Part shown: in pieces, positions 46,807 to 55,692 of the stretch
How the letters are laid out: each line of letters begins with the position of its first letter
Position numbering within the stretch: the first letter of the stretch is position 1
Assembly (NCBI RefSeq): GCF_000337695.1
Contig: NZ_AOIA01000017.1
Span: 81,119 to 143,641, forward strand
Direction: 5' to 3'
DNA: 62,523 nucleotides
Origin: Natronococcus jeotgali DSM 18795
GTDB taxonomy: Archaea > Halobacteriota > Halobacteria > Halobacteriales > Natrialbaceae
Position numbers and translations under genes: made by a program
Notes under the pieces: model-generated
Told to the model about the DNA's origin: nothing
Database searches by the model: none
What the model saw: the letters and a program-made list of their open reading frames with translations, nothing else

Positions 46807-48000
46807 TTAGTCACCGGCCAGCGACTCCTGGCTGGCGGCGCAGTTGTTCGGGCCGAGCTCGAGTTCGAACGCCTCCTCGTCGTCGGCCTCCTGCTGGCCG
46901 AGGTTCGTCGCGATGATGTCCTCGTAGTTGGCCGGACGGGGCGGCATGTCCGAGAGGATTAGCTCGACGAACTCGTCTTCGTCCATCGTCAGCGCGGCCA
47001 TCGTTTCTCGAAGCTCGCCGATCGGTGCCGTGTAGGTGCCGTCCTCGGCCGGGACGGCCGAATCGCTGAAGTGGGCGCCGCCGACGAGGGTGTCGTCGGG
47101 CAGCGCGAGCACGCGCTCCTGCAGCGACTCGTAGAGCTGTTTGGCGGCGTCTTCGGCGCCCTCGTCGCCCTCCTCGAGGTCGGGGCGGGCGACGCTCTCG
47201 ACGAACAGGCCGTCCCCGGTCGCGAGCAACTCGCCGTCGATCAGATAGGAGGTCATCCCGGAGGTGTGACCGGGCGTGGAGACCGTCTCGACGGTGGCGT
47301 CGCCGACCCGGAACTCGTCGCCGTCCGCAGCCAGGGTCAGCTCGTCGGCGTAGGTGACCCCGCGGTCGACGGCGGCCTCGGGGACGACGCCCTCGACGCC
47401 CTCCGCGTCGAGGGTGCGCACGCCCGAGATGTGGTCCGCGTGGACGTGCGTGTCGATCGCGTATTTCAGGTCGACGCCGAGTTCGTCGGCGTCCTCGAGG
47501 TAGCGGTCGGTGAACGCACGCAGCGGGTCGATCACGGCCGCCTCGCCGTCGTCGTAGACGAGGTAGCCCAGACAGCCACTCGAGGGGCGCTGGTACTGGA
47601 CCAGCGTGCCGCTCCCGTCGTAGCGCTCGACCTCGACGGCCTCGTAGATGCGCGCCCAGCCGTTCATCCCGTCCTCGAGGTGGTTCACGTCGTAGCCCCG
47701 GTCTTTCAGTGCGCCGGCGACGAACTCGCTGGCGCCGCCTTTCGCACAGAGGACCGTCACCTCGCGGTCGTCGGGGATCCGCGCAAGAACGTCCTCGTCG
47801 ATCTCCTCGTCGAGGAACTCGAAGTACGGAACGTTGATCGATTCGACGTTCTCGCCGTCGATGCGCCACTCCTCGTAGTCGCTCTCCATCCGGGCGTCGA
47901 GCAGGGTCACCGCCTCGCCCCCGTCGATGCGAGCCTTCAACTCGCTCGGAGCGATCGACTCGACCGACGCGTCGGGTGTGGGAAAGTCCATGTCGTCCAT
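46807..48000 (-). CDS. Rhodanese - metallo-beta-lactamase fusion (persulfide dioxygenase-like)
   Basis: A 397-residue protein with an N-terminal rhodanese domain (residues ~10-125; active loop LCAKGGAS, Cys85) and a C-terminal metallo-beta-lactamase domain (~130-340; THVHADHISG at 184-193, then STPGHTSG). The HxHADHxSG form resembles ETHE1-type persulfide dioxygenases, which oxidise glutathione-like persulfides to sulfite. The rhodanese-first order is unlike the common dioxygenase-first fusion. ATG 48000 is preferred to 47991 because a TATA-like ATAAGG is at 48032-48037. It is the first gene of the minus operon. Confidence 0.92.
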   Translation of the reverse strand: MDDMDFPTPDASVESIAPSELKARIDGGEAVTLLDARMESDYEEWRIDGENVESINVPYFEFLDEEIDEDVLARIPDDREVTVLCAKGGASEFVAGALKDRGYDVNHLEDGMNGWARIYEAVEVERYDGSGTLVQYQRPSSGCLGYLVYDDGEAAVIDPLRAFTDRYLEDADELGVDLKYAIDTHVHADHISGVRTLDAEGVEGVVPEAAVDRGVTYADELTLAADGDEFRVGDATVETVSTPGHTSGMTSYLIDGELLATGDGLFVESVARPDLEEGDEGAEDAAKQLYESLQERVLALPDDTLVGGAHFSDSAVPAEDGTYTAPIGELRETMAALTMDEDEFVELILSDMPPRPANYEDIIATNLGQQEADDEEAFELELGPNNCAASQESLAGD

Positions 48001-48253
48001 TTCTACACCCACCAGTACCGGCCGCACTCACATAAGGGTTTGCATAGTATTTCCCACAACTCACAATATAGGGTCGAGCGAAAACCGGCCCTCTCCCGAT
48101 CTACACCGGGAGTAACGCGTACACACAGTGAAACAAGTAATATAGCGGATTCCCGTACCGGGCGGCTGTTCGAGAGTTGCGCAATAATCGATACCCTTTT
48201 ATGGCCGCAGCGGATATTGTGTGATAGCTCCAATACAGAGCACAAAGATCACC
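48001..48253. promoter_or_regulatory. Divergent control region of the second sulfur locus
   Basis: About 250 bases between the rhodanese-MBL operon and the TusA-DsrE2 operon. The perfect inverted repeat CTCCCG-8 bases-CGGGAG spans 48093-48112. The octamer CACAATAT (48062-48069) is mirrored by ATATTGTG (48214-48221), one in front of each operon. TATA-like elements are ATAAGG (48032-48037, minus) and TTTTAT (about 48197-48202, plus). A common regulator for both operons is plausible. Confidence 0.5.
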
Positions 48254-48499
48254 ATGAGCTCGACACCAACCGCAACCGAGACCCTCGACGTGAAAGGACA
48301 GTCCTGCCCGATGCCCATCGTGAAGACCAAGCAGGCGATCGACGATCTCGAGGAGGGCGACGTCCTCGAGGTCATCGCGACCGACTCCGGCAGCGTGAGC
48401 GACATTCAGGGCTGGGCCGACGGAACCGACGGCGTCGAACTCCTCGAGCAGATCGAGGACGACGACCTGTACACCCACTACGTGGAGAAGACGGCCTGA
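48254..48499 (+). CDS. tusA: TusA/SirA family sulfur carrier
   Basis: An 81-residue sulfur carrier. VKGQSCPMPIVKTKQAIDDLEEGDVLEVIATD is the TusA signature, with Cys18 as persulfide carrier. It is followed after one base by a DsrE2 gene, the standard carrier pair for sulfane sulfur. It differs clearly from the other TusA at 38987, so the window has two paralogues. Confidence 0.95.
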   Translation: MSSTPTATETLDVKGQSCPMPIVKTKQAIDDLEEGDVLEVIATDSGSVSDIQGWADGTDGVELLEQIEDDDLYTHYVEKTA

Positions 48500-48500
48500 G

Positions 48501-49082
48501 ATGAGCACGGAATCATCCGCGCCGACCGAGGGCGGCGAGCCGACGACCGAGGCCGAACTCGAGGCCCGCATCGCGGAGCTCGAAGAGCAGGTCGCGGGCC
48601 TCGAGACCGCGGTCGAGGACGATCAGAAGAAGATGACGATCGTCGCGACCAAGGGCAGCTTCGACATGGCGTACCCGCCCCTGATCCTCGCGAGCACGGC
48701 GGCCGCCTTCGGCTGGGAAGTGATCGTCTTCCACACGTTCTGGGGGCTGGATATCCTCCACGAGGAGAACTCGAAGGACCTGAAGCTGAGCGCGGTCGGC
48801 AACCCCAACATGCCGATGCCGAACGCGCTGGCCGCGCTACCGGGGATGGACTCGATGGCCACGAAGATGATGCGAAAGAAGATCGACGACAACGGCACCG
48901 CGACGATCGAGGAGCTGATCGAGCTCTCCCTGGAAAGCGGCGTCGAGCTGCAGGCCTGTCAGATGACCGTCGAACTGATGGACTACGACGAGGACGACTT
49001 CTACGACGGCGTAACGACCGGCGTCGGCGCGGCCACGGCGCTACAACACATGGCCGAGTCGGACGTCCAGCTCCTCGTATAA
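48501..49082 (+). CDS. DsrE2-like sulfur relay protein (DsrE/F family)
   Basis: A 193-residue protein. An N-terminal coiled-coil stretch (TEAELEARIAELEEQVAGLETAVED) precedes the DsrE fold TIVATKGSFDMAYPPLILASTAAAFGWEVIVFHTFWGLDIL. The redox-active Cys is in GVELQACQMTVELMDY. DsrE2 proteins exchange persulfide with TusA at the membrane. No clear membrane helix is seen besides the hydrophobic PPLILASTAAAFGW. Confidence 0.93.
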   Translation: MSTESSAPTEGGEPTTEAELEARIAELEEQVAGLETAVEDDQKKMTIVATKGSFDMAYPPLILASTAAAFGWEVIVFHTFWGLDILHEENSKDLKLSAVGNPNMPMPNALAALPGMDSMATKMMRKKIDDNGTATIEELIELSLESGVELQACQMTVELMDYDEDDFYDGVTTGVGAATALQHMAESDVQLLV

Positions 49083-49339
49083 TGTCCGAATCCGACACCG
49101 CCTCCGACGGGAACGTCCCCCGTCCTCCCAGCGTCCGCGTCGTCGAGGCGGTCGCCGACGCCGAGGGCGTCGACCCGACCGACCTCGAGCCCTCGCTCCA
49201 CGAGGCCGTCGACGCCGCCGCGCTCGACGAGCTGTTCGCGCCGACGGCCGGCTCCGCCCGACGGAACGGCTCGCTGTCGTTCGCGTACTGCGGCTACGAC
49301 GTGACGGTCCGCTCGGACGGCCGCGTCGCCCTCGAGTAG
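49082..49339 (+). CDS. HalOD1 domain protein
   Basis: An 85-residue protein that is almost entirely a halobacterial output domain 1: SVRVVEAVADAEGVDPTDLEPSLHEAVDAAALDELF, then SLSFAYCGYDVTVRSDGRVALE. HalOD1 usually terminates two-component regulators; here it stands alone. Its start overlaps the DsrE2 stop by one base, so it is co-translated with the sulfur relay pair. The role is unknown. Confidence 0.88.
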   Translation: MSESDTASDGNVPRPPSVRVVEAVADAEGVDPTDLEPSLHEAVDAAALDELFAPTAGSARRNGSLSFAYCGYDVTVRSDGRVALE

Positions 49340-49474
49340 CGTCGTTTTCGCTTCGCGGCCGTCGCGCCGAGAGCGACCGGTTTCGCGCGAGGAGCCGACG
49401 ACCGCCCGTCCCGTAGTGTCGGTTGCCGAGACAGTTCACCGACTACTATATCTCGCCTCGCCGTACCGTCAGGT

Positions 49475-50401
49475 ATGGCCGCGATCGAACTCGAGGGGCT
49501 GACCAAGGAGTACGGCGACGTCGTGGCGAACGACTCGCTGACGTTTACCGTCGAGACGGGTGAGATCTTCGGCTTTCTCGGTCCGAACGGCGCGGGGAAG
49601 ACGACGACGATCCGGACGCTCCTCGGGTTCGTTTCACCGACCGCCGGAACGGCGCGGGTGCTCGGCCGCGACGTCGCCGAGGAGTCCGCGCTGCTCGAGG
49701 CGAAGCGACGGATCGGCTACCTCTCGGACGAGCCCGGGTTCGACGAGCAGCGGACGGGCGCCGACGTCCTCGATCTGCACGCCGCCATCAAAGGCGACAG
49801 CAGACGCGCGGAACTGCTCGAGCTGTTCGACCCGCCGCTCGATCGCCGCGTCCGCGAGTACTCCCAGGGCAACGCCCGGAAGCTCGGCATCGTGACGGCG
49901 TTCATGCACGATCCGGACCTGGCGATCCTCGACGAACCGACCAACGGGCTCGATCCGCTGATGCGCCAGCGCTTCGCCGACTTCCTCCGCGCGGAACGCC
50001 AGCGGGGCGCGACGGTGTTTTTCTCCTCGCACAACCTGAGCGAAGTCCGACGCCTGTGCGATCGGGTGGGGATCATCCGCGAGGGCGCACTCGTCACGAT
50101 CGAGCCCGTCGACGCCCTGTTGCGACGCAGCGGGAAGGTAATCCGGATCCGCAGCGCCGAGCCGATCCCGACCGACGCGCTCGGGATCGAGGGCGTCCAC
50201 GACCTCGAGACGAGCGTCGCGGACGACGTCGACGGCGTCGACCCGTCGACCGCGTTCACGGAGTGTCTCTTTACGTTCACCGGCGACATCAACGCCGTCC
50301 TCGATCGGCTCGGCGAGTACGAGCTGATCGATCTCTCGATCGAGGAGGCGCCCCTCGAGGACGTCTTCATGCGGTTCTACGGGGGGACGGACGATGTTTG
50401 A
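49475..50401 (+). CDS. ABC transporter ATP-binding protein
   Basis: A 308-residue ATPase. Walker A is FLGPNGAGKTTTIRTLLG, the signature is REYSQGNARKLGIV (SQGN instead of SGGQ), Walker B is LAILDEPTNGLDPLM and the switch His is FFSSHNLSEV. A C-terminal extension of ~100 residues is typical of ABC-2 exporters. The next gene is its permease with an 8-base overlap. Substrate is unknown. Confidence 0.95.
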   Translation: MAAIELEGLTKEYGDVVANDSLTFTVETGEIFGFLGPNGAGKTTTIRTLLGFVSPTAGTARVLGRDVAEESALLEAKRRIGYLSDEPGFDEQRTGADVLDLHAAIKGDSRRAELLELFDPPLDRRVREYSQGNARKLGIVTAFMHDPDLAILDEPTNGLDPLMRQRFADFLRAERQRGATVFFSSHNLSEVRRLCDRVGIIREGALVTIEPVDALLRRSGKVIRIRSAEPIPTDALGIEGVHDLETSVADDVDGVDPSTAFTECLFTFTGDINAVLDRLGEYELIDLSIEEAPLEDVFMRFYGGTDDV

Positions 50402-51179
50402 GATCGCCCGCTACGAGGGGCGCAACCGGCTCAAGGGGAGCGTCTACCTCTCGATCGGGATGGCGCTGCTGGCGGCGATGGTCGTCTGGGTCTACCCCTC
50501 GTTCAGCGGCGCCTTCGGCGGGGACGAACTGCTCGAGGCCTACCCCGAGGAGATGCTCCAGGTGTTTCGCATCGAGACGATGACGTCGCTCGAGGGGTTT
50601 CTCGCGTTCGAGCTGTACACGTTCGGCTGGATCGTCCTGCTGGGACTGTACGTCGCCTACGTCGCCGCGGGGACGGTCGCCGACGACGTCGACCGGGGGC
50701 GGATGGACACGCTGCTGGCGATGCCGATCTCCCGGGCCCGGCTCGTCGCCGAGAAGTTCCTCGCCGTCGGCGTCCCGATCGTCGTCGTCAACCTCCTCAC
50801 CCCGATCGTCCTCCTCGTCGGGAGCCGACTGATCGACGAACCCCTGGCCGTCGCCGACGTCGTCGCCGTCCACCTGCTGTCGATCCCCTACCTCTTCGCC
50901 TGCGCCGGGATCGGGCTGGTGTGCTCGGTCGTCTTCGACCGCGTGGGGGTCGCCCAGCGGGCCGCCCTGGGCGCGACGTTCGCGCTGTTTCTCGTCGAGT
51001 CGCTGCTGGTCGAAACCGACTACGCGGAGCTCGGCGCGATCGCTCCGATGCGGTACTACGACCCCAACGAGATCCTGCTCGACGGAACGTTCGACCCCGT
51101 CGGGGTCGCCGTCCTCGTCGGGATGACCGTCGCGTTGCTGGTCGCGAGCCAGCTGCTGTTCCGACGCGCGGATATCTGA
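50394..51179 (+). CDS. ABC-2 type permease
   Basis: A 261-residue membrane subunit with six helices. It starts with the cytosolic MFEIARYEGRNRLKGSVYLSIGMALLAAMVVWVY. DDVDRGRMDTLLAMPISRARLVAEKF matches the ABC-2 coupling region. It partners the preceding ATPase in export of an unknown compound. Confidence 0.92.
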   Translation: MFEIARYEGRNRLKGSVYLSIGMALLAAMVVWVYPSFSGAFGGDELLEAYPEEMLQVFRIETMTSLEGFLAFELYTFGWIVLLGLYVAYVAAGTVADDVDRGRMDTLLAMPISRARLVAEKFLAVGVPIVVVNLLTPIVLLVGSRLIDEPLAVADVVAVHLLSIPYLFACAGIGLVCSVVFDRVGVAQRAALGATFALFLVESLLVETDYAELGAIAPMRYYDPNEILLDGTFDPVGVAVLVGMTVALLVASQLLFRRADI

Positions 51180-51255
51180 CCGGGGATCGAAGCGAACCGA
51201 GCGAGGAACCCGCAGCGCGGGAATCATTCATGCGGTAGCGACGCGTACGTCCCGT

Positions 51256-51717
51256 ATGTCGTTCGATCGAATCGGGTACGTGTACACGTTCGGGATGACC
51301 GAATCGGAGGTCCGCGAGGCCCTCGAGACGACCGAGACCGGGGTGCTCGCGCTGGCGAGCGCGGGAGCCGCCTACGCGGTTCCGGTCGGGATCCACTACG
51401 AGGACGGGGCGGTGTTCCTTCGGCTCACCGACGACGGGGAGAGCAAGAAGCTCTCCTACGTCGACGACACGACCGAGGCCTGCGTGTTGCTGTACGCCGA
51501 CGACCCGCCGGACGAGTCCTGGAGCGTCGTCGCCGTCGGACCGATCCGCGAGCTGTCCGACGCGGAACTCGAGGCGTTCGACGAGGCGACGGTGCGCGAG
51601 CGGTTCGGAAAGCCGCGGATCTTCGACGAGGACCTCGACGCGCTCGAGTGGTCGGTGTACGAACTCGGGATCGAGGAGCTCACCGGTCGAAAGACGGGCG
51701 GGCGAGACCGCTGGTAG
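51256..51717 (+). CDS. FMN-binding split-barrel protein (pyridoxamine 5'-phosphate oxidase-like)
   Basis: A 153-residue protein with the haloarchaeal split-barrel pattern: MTESEVREALETTETGVLALASAGAAYAVPVGIHYEDGAVFLRLTDDGESKK, then ACVLLYADDPPDESWSVVAVGPIREL. These proteins bind FMN or F420 as dimers; substrates are mostly unknown. A distant relative lies at 54805-55248. Confidence 0.88.
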   Translation: MSFDRIGYVYTFGMTESEVREALETTETGVLALASAGAAYAVPVGIHYEDGAVFLRLTDDGESKKLSYVDDTTEACVLLYADDPPDESWSVVAVGPIRELSDAELEAFDEATVRERFGKPRIFDEDLDALEWSVYELGIEELTGRKTGGRDRW

Positions 51718-51771
51718 TTCCCGTGCCGACCGTCACCGCGGGAGCGGTGCGGGGGCGGATCCCGTCGCTGC

Positions 51772-53139
51772 TCACCGTTCACGGTCGATACGGTCCCGTT
51801 TCGTGCGCCGTTCGAGCGCCTCGAGTCCGTCGCTGATCCGGACCTCGTAGGTATCGGGATCGGAGACGCGTCGGTAGCGCTCGGGGAGGGACTCGAGTTG
51901 ACTCCGCGTTCGCTCGCGGGCCTCGGAGAGGGTCGGCGGGTCGGCGACGAGCGAGCCGTCCTCGACGACCGTCTCGAGCAGCGGTCGCCCCTCGATCGAC
52001 TCCTCGCGCGTCGCGAGGACGTCCCGAACGAACGAGCCGTCCCGCTCGACGCGGTAGGTCTCCTTCTGTCCGGGGTAGGTCACCTTCCCCGGCGAGAGCT
52101 TCATGCTCGGCTCGAGGGCGCCGTCGCGCTCGACGGCGGTGAGTTTGTAGACGACGCCGCTGCTGGGGGCGTCCTTGCTCGTCGTCAGGGCCGTCCCGGG
52201 GCCGAAGGCGGTCGCGACGCCGCCGTCGTCGAAGAACGTCCGGATGAAAAACTCGTCGACGCTCGAGGAGACGACGACGCCGGCGTCGCCGACGATCTCG
52301 GCGACTCGCTTCGAGAGCGCGACCAGATCCCCCGAATCCAGGCGCACCCCGCCGAGTCGGACGTCGCGTTCGTCGGCGACGGCGACCGCGCGCTCGGCTC
52401 CCGTCACCGTGTCGTAGGTGTCGACGAGGTAGATCGCGTCGTCGCCGTAGCTGTCGGCGAACGCCTCGAACGACGCCCGTTCGGTCTCGAAGCTCTGGAC
52501 CCAGGAGTGGGCCATCGTCCCGTACGTCGGCACCCCGAACCGCTCGCCCGCCAGCACGTTCGAGGTACCCTCGAAGCCGCCGACGTAGGCGGCCCTGGCG
52601 GCTTTGAGCCCCGCGTCGACGCCGTGTGCCCGCCGGGAGCCGAAGTCGACCAGGTCCTGGTCGTCGCCGTGACGGGCGACGACGTCGGCCATCCGCGCGG
52701 CCTTCGTCGCCACGAGCGTCTGGTAGCCGACCTGGTTGAGCACCAGCGTCTCGAGCAACTGGGCCTCGAAAAGCGGCGCGGTCACCTCGAGGACGGGTTC
52801 GTTCGGGAAGACGAGCGTCCCCTCGGGCAGCGCGCGGATCTCGCCGGTGAACGAGAACGACTCCAGTTCGGCGAGGAAGTCGTCGTCGAACTCCTGCTCG
52901 GCGAGGAAAGCGAGCGCGTCGTCGCCGAACGCGAGTTCCTCGAGGGCGGCCAGCACCTGCTCGAGGCCCGCGGCGACGGCGTAGCCCCGATCCGACGGCA
53001 ACGATCGGAAGTACACCGAGAACGTCGCGAGCGGGTCGTGGTCCGTCTCGTGGTACCCCTGCATCATGGTCAGCTCGTACCGATCGGTAAACAGCGCGAG
53101 ATCGGCGGGACCGACGTGGCCGAACCTGGGGGCGGACAT
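51772..53139 (-). CDS. pncB: Nicotinate phosphoribosyltransferase
   Basis: A 455-residue enzyme of NAD salvage that joins nicotinate and PRPP, with ATP hydrolysis. LFTDRYELTMMQGYHETDHDPLATFSVYFRSLP is the N-terminal block. DFGSRRAHGVDAGLKAARAAYVGGFEGTSNVLAGERFGVPTYGTMAHSWVQ carries the autophosphorylated His (AHSW), and GGVRLDSGDLV is the phosphate site. It stands alone, convergent with the split-barrel gene. Confidence 0.95.
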   Translation of the reverse strand: MSAPRFGHVGPADLALFTDRYELTMMQGYHETDHDPLATFSVYFRSLPSDRGYAVAAGLEQVLAALEELAFGDDALAFLAEQEFDDDFLAELESFSFTGEIRALPEGTLVFPNEPVLEVTAPLFEAQLLETLVLNQVGYQTLVATKAARMADVVARHGDDQDLVDFGSRRAHGVDAGLKAARAAYVGGFEGTSNVLAGERFGVPTYGTMAHSWVQSFETERASFEAFADSYGDDAIYLVDTYDTVTGAERAVAVADERDVRLGGVRLDSGDLVALSKRVAEIVGDAGVVVSSSVDEFFIRTFFDDGGVATAFGPGTALTTSKDAPSSGVVYKLTAVERDGALEPSMKLSPGKVTYPGQKETYRVERDGSFVRDVLATREESIEGRPLLETVVEDGSLVADPPTLSEARERTRSQLESLPERYRRVSDPDTYEVRISDGLEALERRTKRDRIDRER

Positions 53140-53253
53140 GGTGGTCCCCGACGCGGCCGCGGAGCAAATAGGTCGGGGCGCGGACGGGGACCGGACCGTC
53201 GCTCGGCCGGTAGCGTTTCTTGTATCCTGGCGACGTAGGACGTGACGGTTCGG

Positions 53254-54114
53254 ATGTACTCGACGATCCTTCTCCCGATCGACGGCAGCTCAGGCTCCGA
53301 ACGCGCGGTCGACCGCGCGCTCGCGTTCGCGCGGCGGTTCGACGCGGTTGTCCACGTCCTCTCGGTCGTCGACACCGGCAACGAACCCGTCGGCCTCGAT
53401 CGGAAGCGCCGCGACGAACTTCGCCGACGGGCAGAAAAGCGGAGCCGGCAGGCGACCGCGCAGGTCAGGGACCGCGCCACCGATCTCGGTCTGGAGGCGA
53501 CCCGCGCCGTCCGCGAAGGGGCGCCGCATCGGTCCGTCCTCGAGTACGCGACTGCCGAGGACGTCGACCTGATCGTGATGGCCACCCGCGATCGACCCGA
53601 CGTCCGGCTCGGGAGCACCGTCGGGCGCGTGATCGAGCGGGCGGACGTCCCCGTGATAGCCGTTCCGTCCGAGGACGGCCCGTCCGTCGACGCGATCTCG
53701 TACGACCGCGTCGTGATCCCCACCGACGGCAGCGACGCCGCCGAGCGCGCCGCCGAGCGCGCCCTCGAGTTCGCCGAGACCGACGGCGCGTCCGTCTACG
53801 TCCCCTACGTGGTCGACACGACCAGCTACGATCTCGAGGAGACCTCCCGGAGCGTGGTCGGGCTGCTGAAGGAGGGCGGCCAAAACGCCGTCGAGGCCGT
53901 CGCCGAGGACGCCCGCGAGCGGGGGCTGTCGGCGAAGACCGACGTCCTCCGGGGCGCGCCCGACGAGGAACTCCTCGAGTACGCCGCGGGGGTCGAGGCC
54001 GACCTGATCGCGATGGGGACGCGGGGTCGCGGCGGCGCGACGGGCGACCTGCTCGGGAGCACGACCGCCCGCGTCCTGCGACGGACCACGCGACCGGTCC
54101 TGACCGTCAGGTGA
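53254..54114 (+). CDS. Universal stress protein, tandem UspA domains
   Basis: A 286-residue protein with two UspA domains. Domain 1 (1-140) begins STILLPIDGSSGSERAVDRAL and its phosphate loop is degraded (MATRDRPDVRLGSTVGRVIE). Domain 2 (150-286) begins RVVIPTDGSDAAERAAERAL and keeps GTRGRGGATGDLLGSTTARVLRR, the ATP-binding G-2x-G-9x-G(S/T). Start ATG 53254 is chosen over an in-frame GTG at 53242. Confidence 0.92.
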   Translation: MYSTILLPIDGSSGSERAVDRALAFARRFDAVVHVLSVVDTGNEPVGLDRKRRDELRRRAEKRSRQATAQVRDRATDLGLEATRAVREGAPHRSVLEYATAEDVDLIVMATRDRPDVRLGSTVGRVIERADVPVIAVPSEDGPSVDAISYDRVVIPTDGSDAAERAAERALEFAETDGASVYVPYVVDTTSYDLEETSRSVVGLLKEGGQNAVEAVAEDARERGLSAKTDVLRGAPDEELLEYAAGVEADLIAMGTRGRGGATGDLLGSTTARVLRRTTRPVLTVR

Positions 54115-54180
54115 CGGCGACCGCGGCGCGGTCGCCGAACTGGACCGCCGGCGACCCCGTGGCGCGCCGGCGCGTCGCGA

Positions 54181-54669
54181 TCAGTCTTCCCCCTCGTAGA
54201 ACGCTTCGTGGGGCTCGATCCCCGCGACCGTCGGCGGCGACGGGTGGCGGACGACGAACACGTCGTACGCGTCCTCGGCCGCGAGGTGCACGCCGACGCT
54301 GGTCAGCGGCGTCACGACGCGGCCGACGTTGTCGCTGCCGAGGAAGACGACCCCGGGGTCGTGCTCGAGCACGAGTCGTTCGATGTGGGTCGCCAGGCGG
54401 TCCTCGGGCGGAAACTCCCGGATGCGCTCGGCCTCGAACGACGCCTCCGGCGCCAGTTCGCGGACGCGCTCCCGGAGGTCGGCGACGATCCGCTCGGGGT
54501 CGAACGGCTCGTCGTCGTCGATCCACCCCTTCTCCCTCGCGTAGCGTTTCCGCTCGGGGACGACGCTGACTGCCACGACCTCCTCGCCGAGGGCGCGTCC
54601 GTACTCGAGCGCGCGGACGAGCGCGGCCGCCGCGAGTTCCGATCCGTCGAACGGGACGACGAACGTCAT
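54181..54669 (-). CDS. UspA-like protein with degraded ATP loop
   Basis: A 162-residue single UspA domain. It opens with TFVVPFDGSELAAAALVRALEYGRALGEEV. The loop region FLGSDNVGRVVTPLTSVGVHLAAE lacks the usual G-2x-G-9x-GS pattern, so ATP binding is doubtful. A C-terminal addition HPSPPTVAGIEPHEAFYEGED is particular to this member. Confidence 0.85.
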   Translation of the reverse strand: MTFVVPFDGSELAAAALVRALEYGRALGEEVVAVSVVPERKRYAREKGWIDDDEPFDPERIVADLRERVRELAPEASFEAERIREFPPEDRLATHIERLVLEHDPGVVFLGSDNVGRVVTPLTSVGVHLAAEDAYDVFVVRHPSPPTVAGIEPHEAFYEGED

Positions 54670-54804
54670 ACCCGTCCGTCCACGGCCCGGACGATAAACT
54701 CGAGGGGCGGTCGGCCGCCGCCGGAATCGGCCGCGTTCTCCGCGATCGAACCGTTCGGGTCGTCGTGGTGGGGTATTTTCTCCGCGCGAGCCGTACGGTC
54801 GCGT

Positions 54805-55248
54805 ATGGCAGACGAACGCTGGCTCGAGCTGAACGAGTCCGAGCTGAACCGATTTCTCGGAGAGGGCGGGACTGGCGTCCTCTCCTTCGGCGCCGACGCC
54901 GCGCCGGCCTCGATCCCCGTCTCTTACGGCTACAACGAGGACATCGAGGCCTTCTACTTCCGCCTCTCGCTGCCGCCGGAGGGCAGAAAGGCCGAACTCG
55001 TCGACCGTCCGGTGTCGTTCGTCACGTACCGGGAGACCGACGACGGCTGGCGCAGCGCCGTCGCGACGGGGCGGCTCGAGGCGGTCGAGGAGGCGTCGTA
55101 CGAGTCGACGACGGTGCAGGGGATGTGGGGGATCTCGATCCCCGAGGTCGACGTCTTCGAGCAACCCCGCGAGGAGCTGCGGTTTCGGGACTTCCAACTC
55201 GAGCCCGAGACGCTGTCGGGGCGCACGGAGGTTCCCTCGGAGCCGTAG
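54805..55248 (+). CDS. FMN-binding split-barrel protein (pyridoxamine 5'-phosphate oxidase-like)
   Basis: A 147-residue protein. LNESELNRFLGEGGTGVLSFGADAAPASIPVSYGYNEDIEAFYFRLSLPPEGRKAELV is the split barrel with the phosphate-binding pattern R-K. It lies within the UspA island, suggesting a stress role. It is only distantly similar to the protein at 51256. Confidence 0.88.
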   Translation: MADERWLELNESELNRFLGEGGTGVLSFGADAAPASIPVSYGYNEDIEAFYFRLSLPPEGRKAELVDRPVSFVTYRETDDGWRSAVATGRLEAVEEASYESTTVQGMWGISIPEVDVFEQPREELRFRDFQLEPETLSGRTEVPSEP

Positions 55249-55260
55249 TCCGGCGCGGCG

Positions 55261-55692
55261 CTACTCCTCGGGGCGAACGATGGTCACCGAGACCGGCGAC
55301 CGCCTCGCGACGGTTTCGGCGACGCTTCCCAACAGCACGCGGCCGATTCCCGATCGGCCGCGGCTGCCGACGACGACGTGATCGACGTCGAACTCGTCGA
55401 CCATGCCGACGATCGCCCGTGCCGGGGAGCCCCGCGCGAGTTCGGTCCGGACCGGGACGTCGAACTCCCGACCGAGCGCGGCGTACTCCTCGAGGAGGTC
55501 CTCGGCCTCCCGTTCGCGCTCGTCCATGTAGTCGCTGTTCCAGACCGCCTCCTCGGTCGTCGAGGCGGCTCGGAACGGGTCGAGGACGTGCAGGACGACG
55601 ATCTCGTTCGTCTCGAACTCGGTCGCGGCGACCGACAGCGCTCGTCTGGAGTGCTCGGAGCCGTCCACCGGAACCAGGATCCTGTCGAACAT
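55261..55692 (-). CDS. Universal stress protein (UspA)
   Basis: A 143-residue single-domain UspA. FDRILVPVDGSEHSRRALSVA opens it and HVVVGSRGRSGIGRVLLGSVAETVARRSPVSV is the complete ATP-binding loop. It converges with the split-barrel gene, with only 12 bases between stops. Confidence 0.95.
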   Translation of the reverse strand: MFDRILVPVDGSEHSRRALSVAATEFETNEIVVLHVLDPFRAASTTEEAVWNSDYMDEREREAEDLLEEYAALGREFDVPVRTELARGSPARAIVGMVDEFDVDHVVVGSRGRSGIGRVLLGSVAETVARRSPVSVTIVRPEE

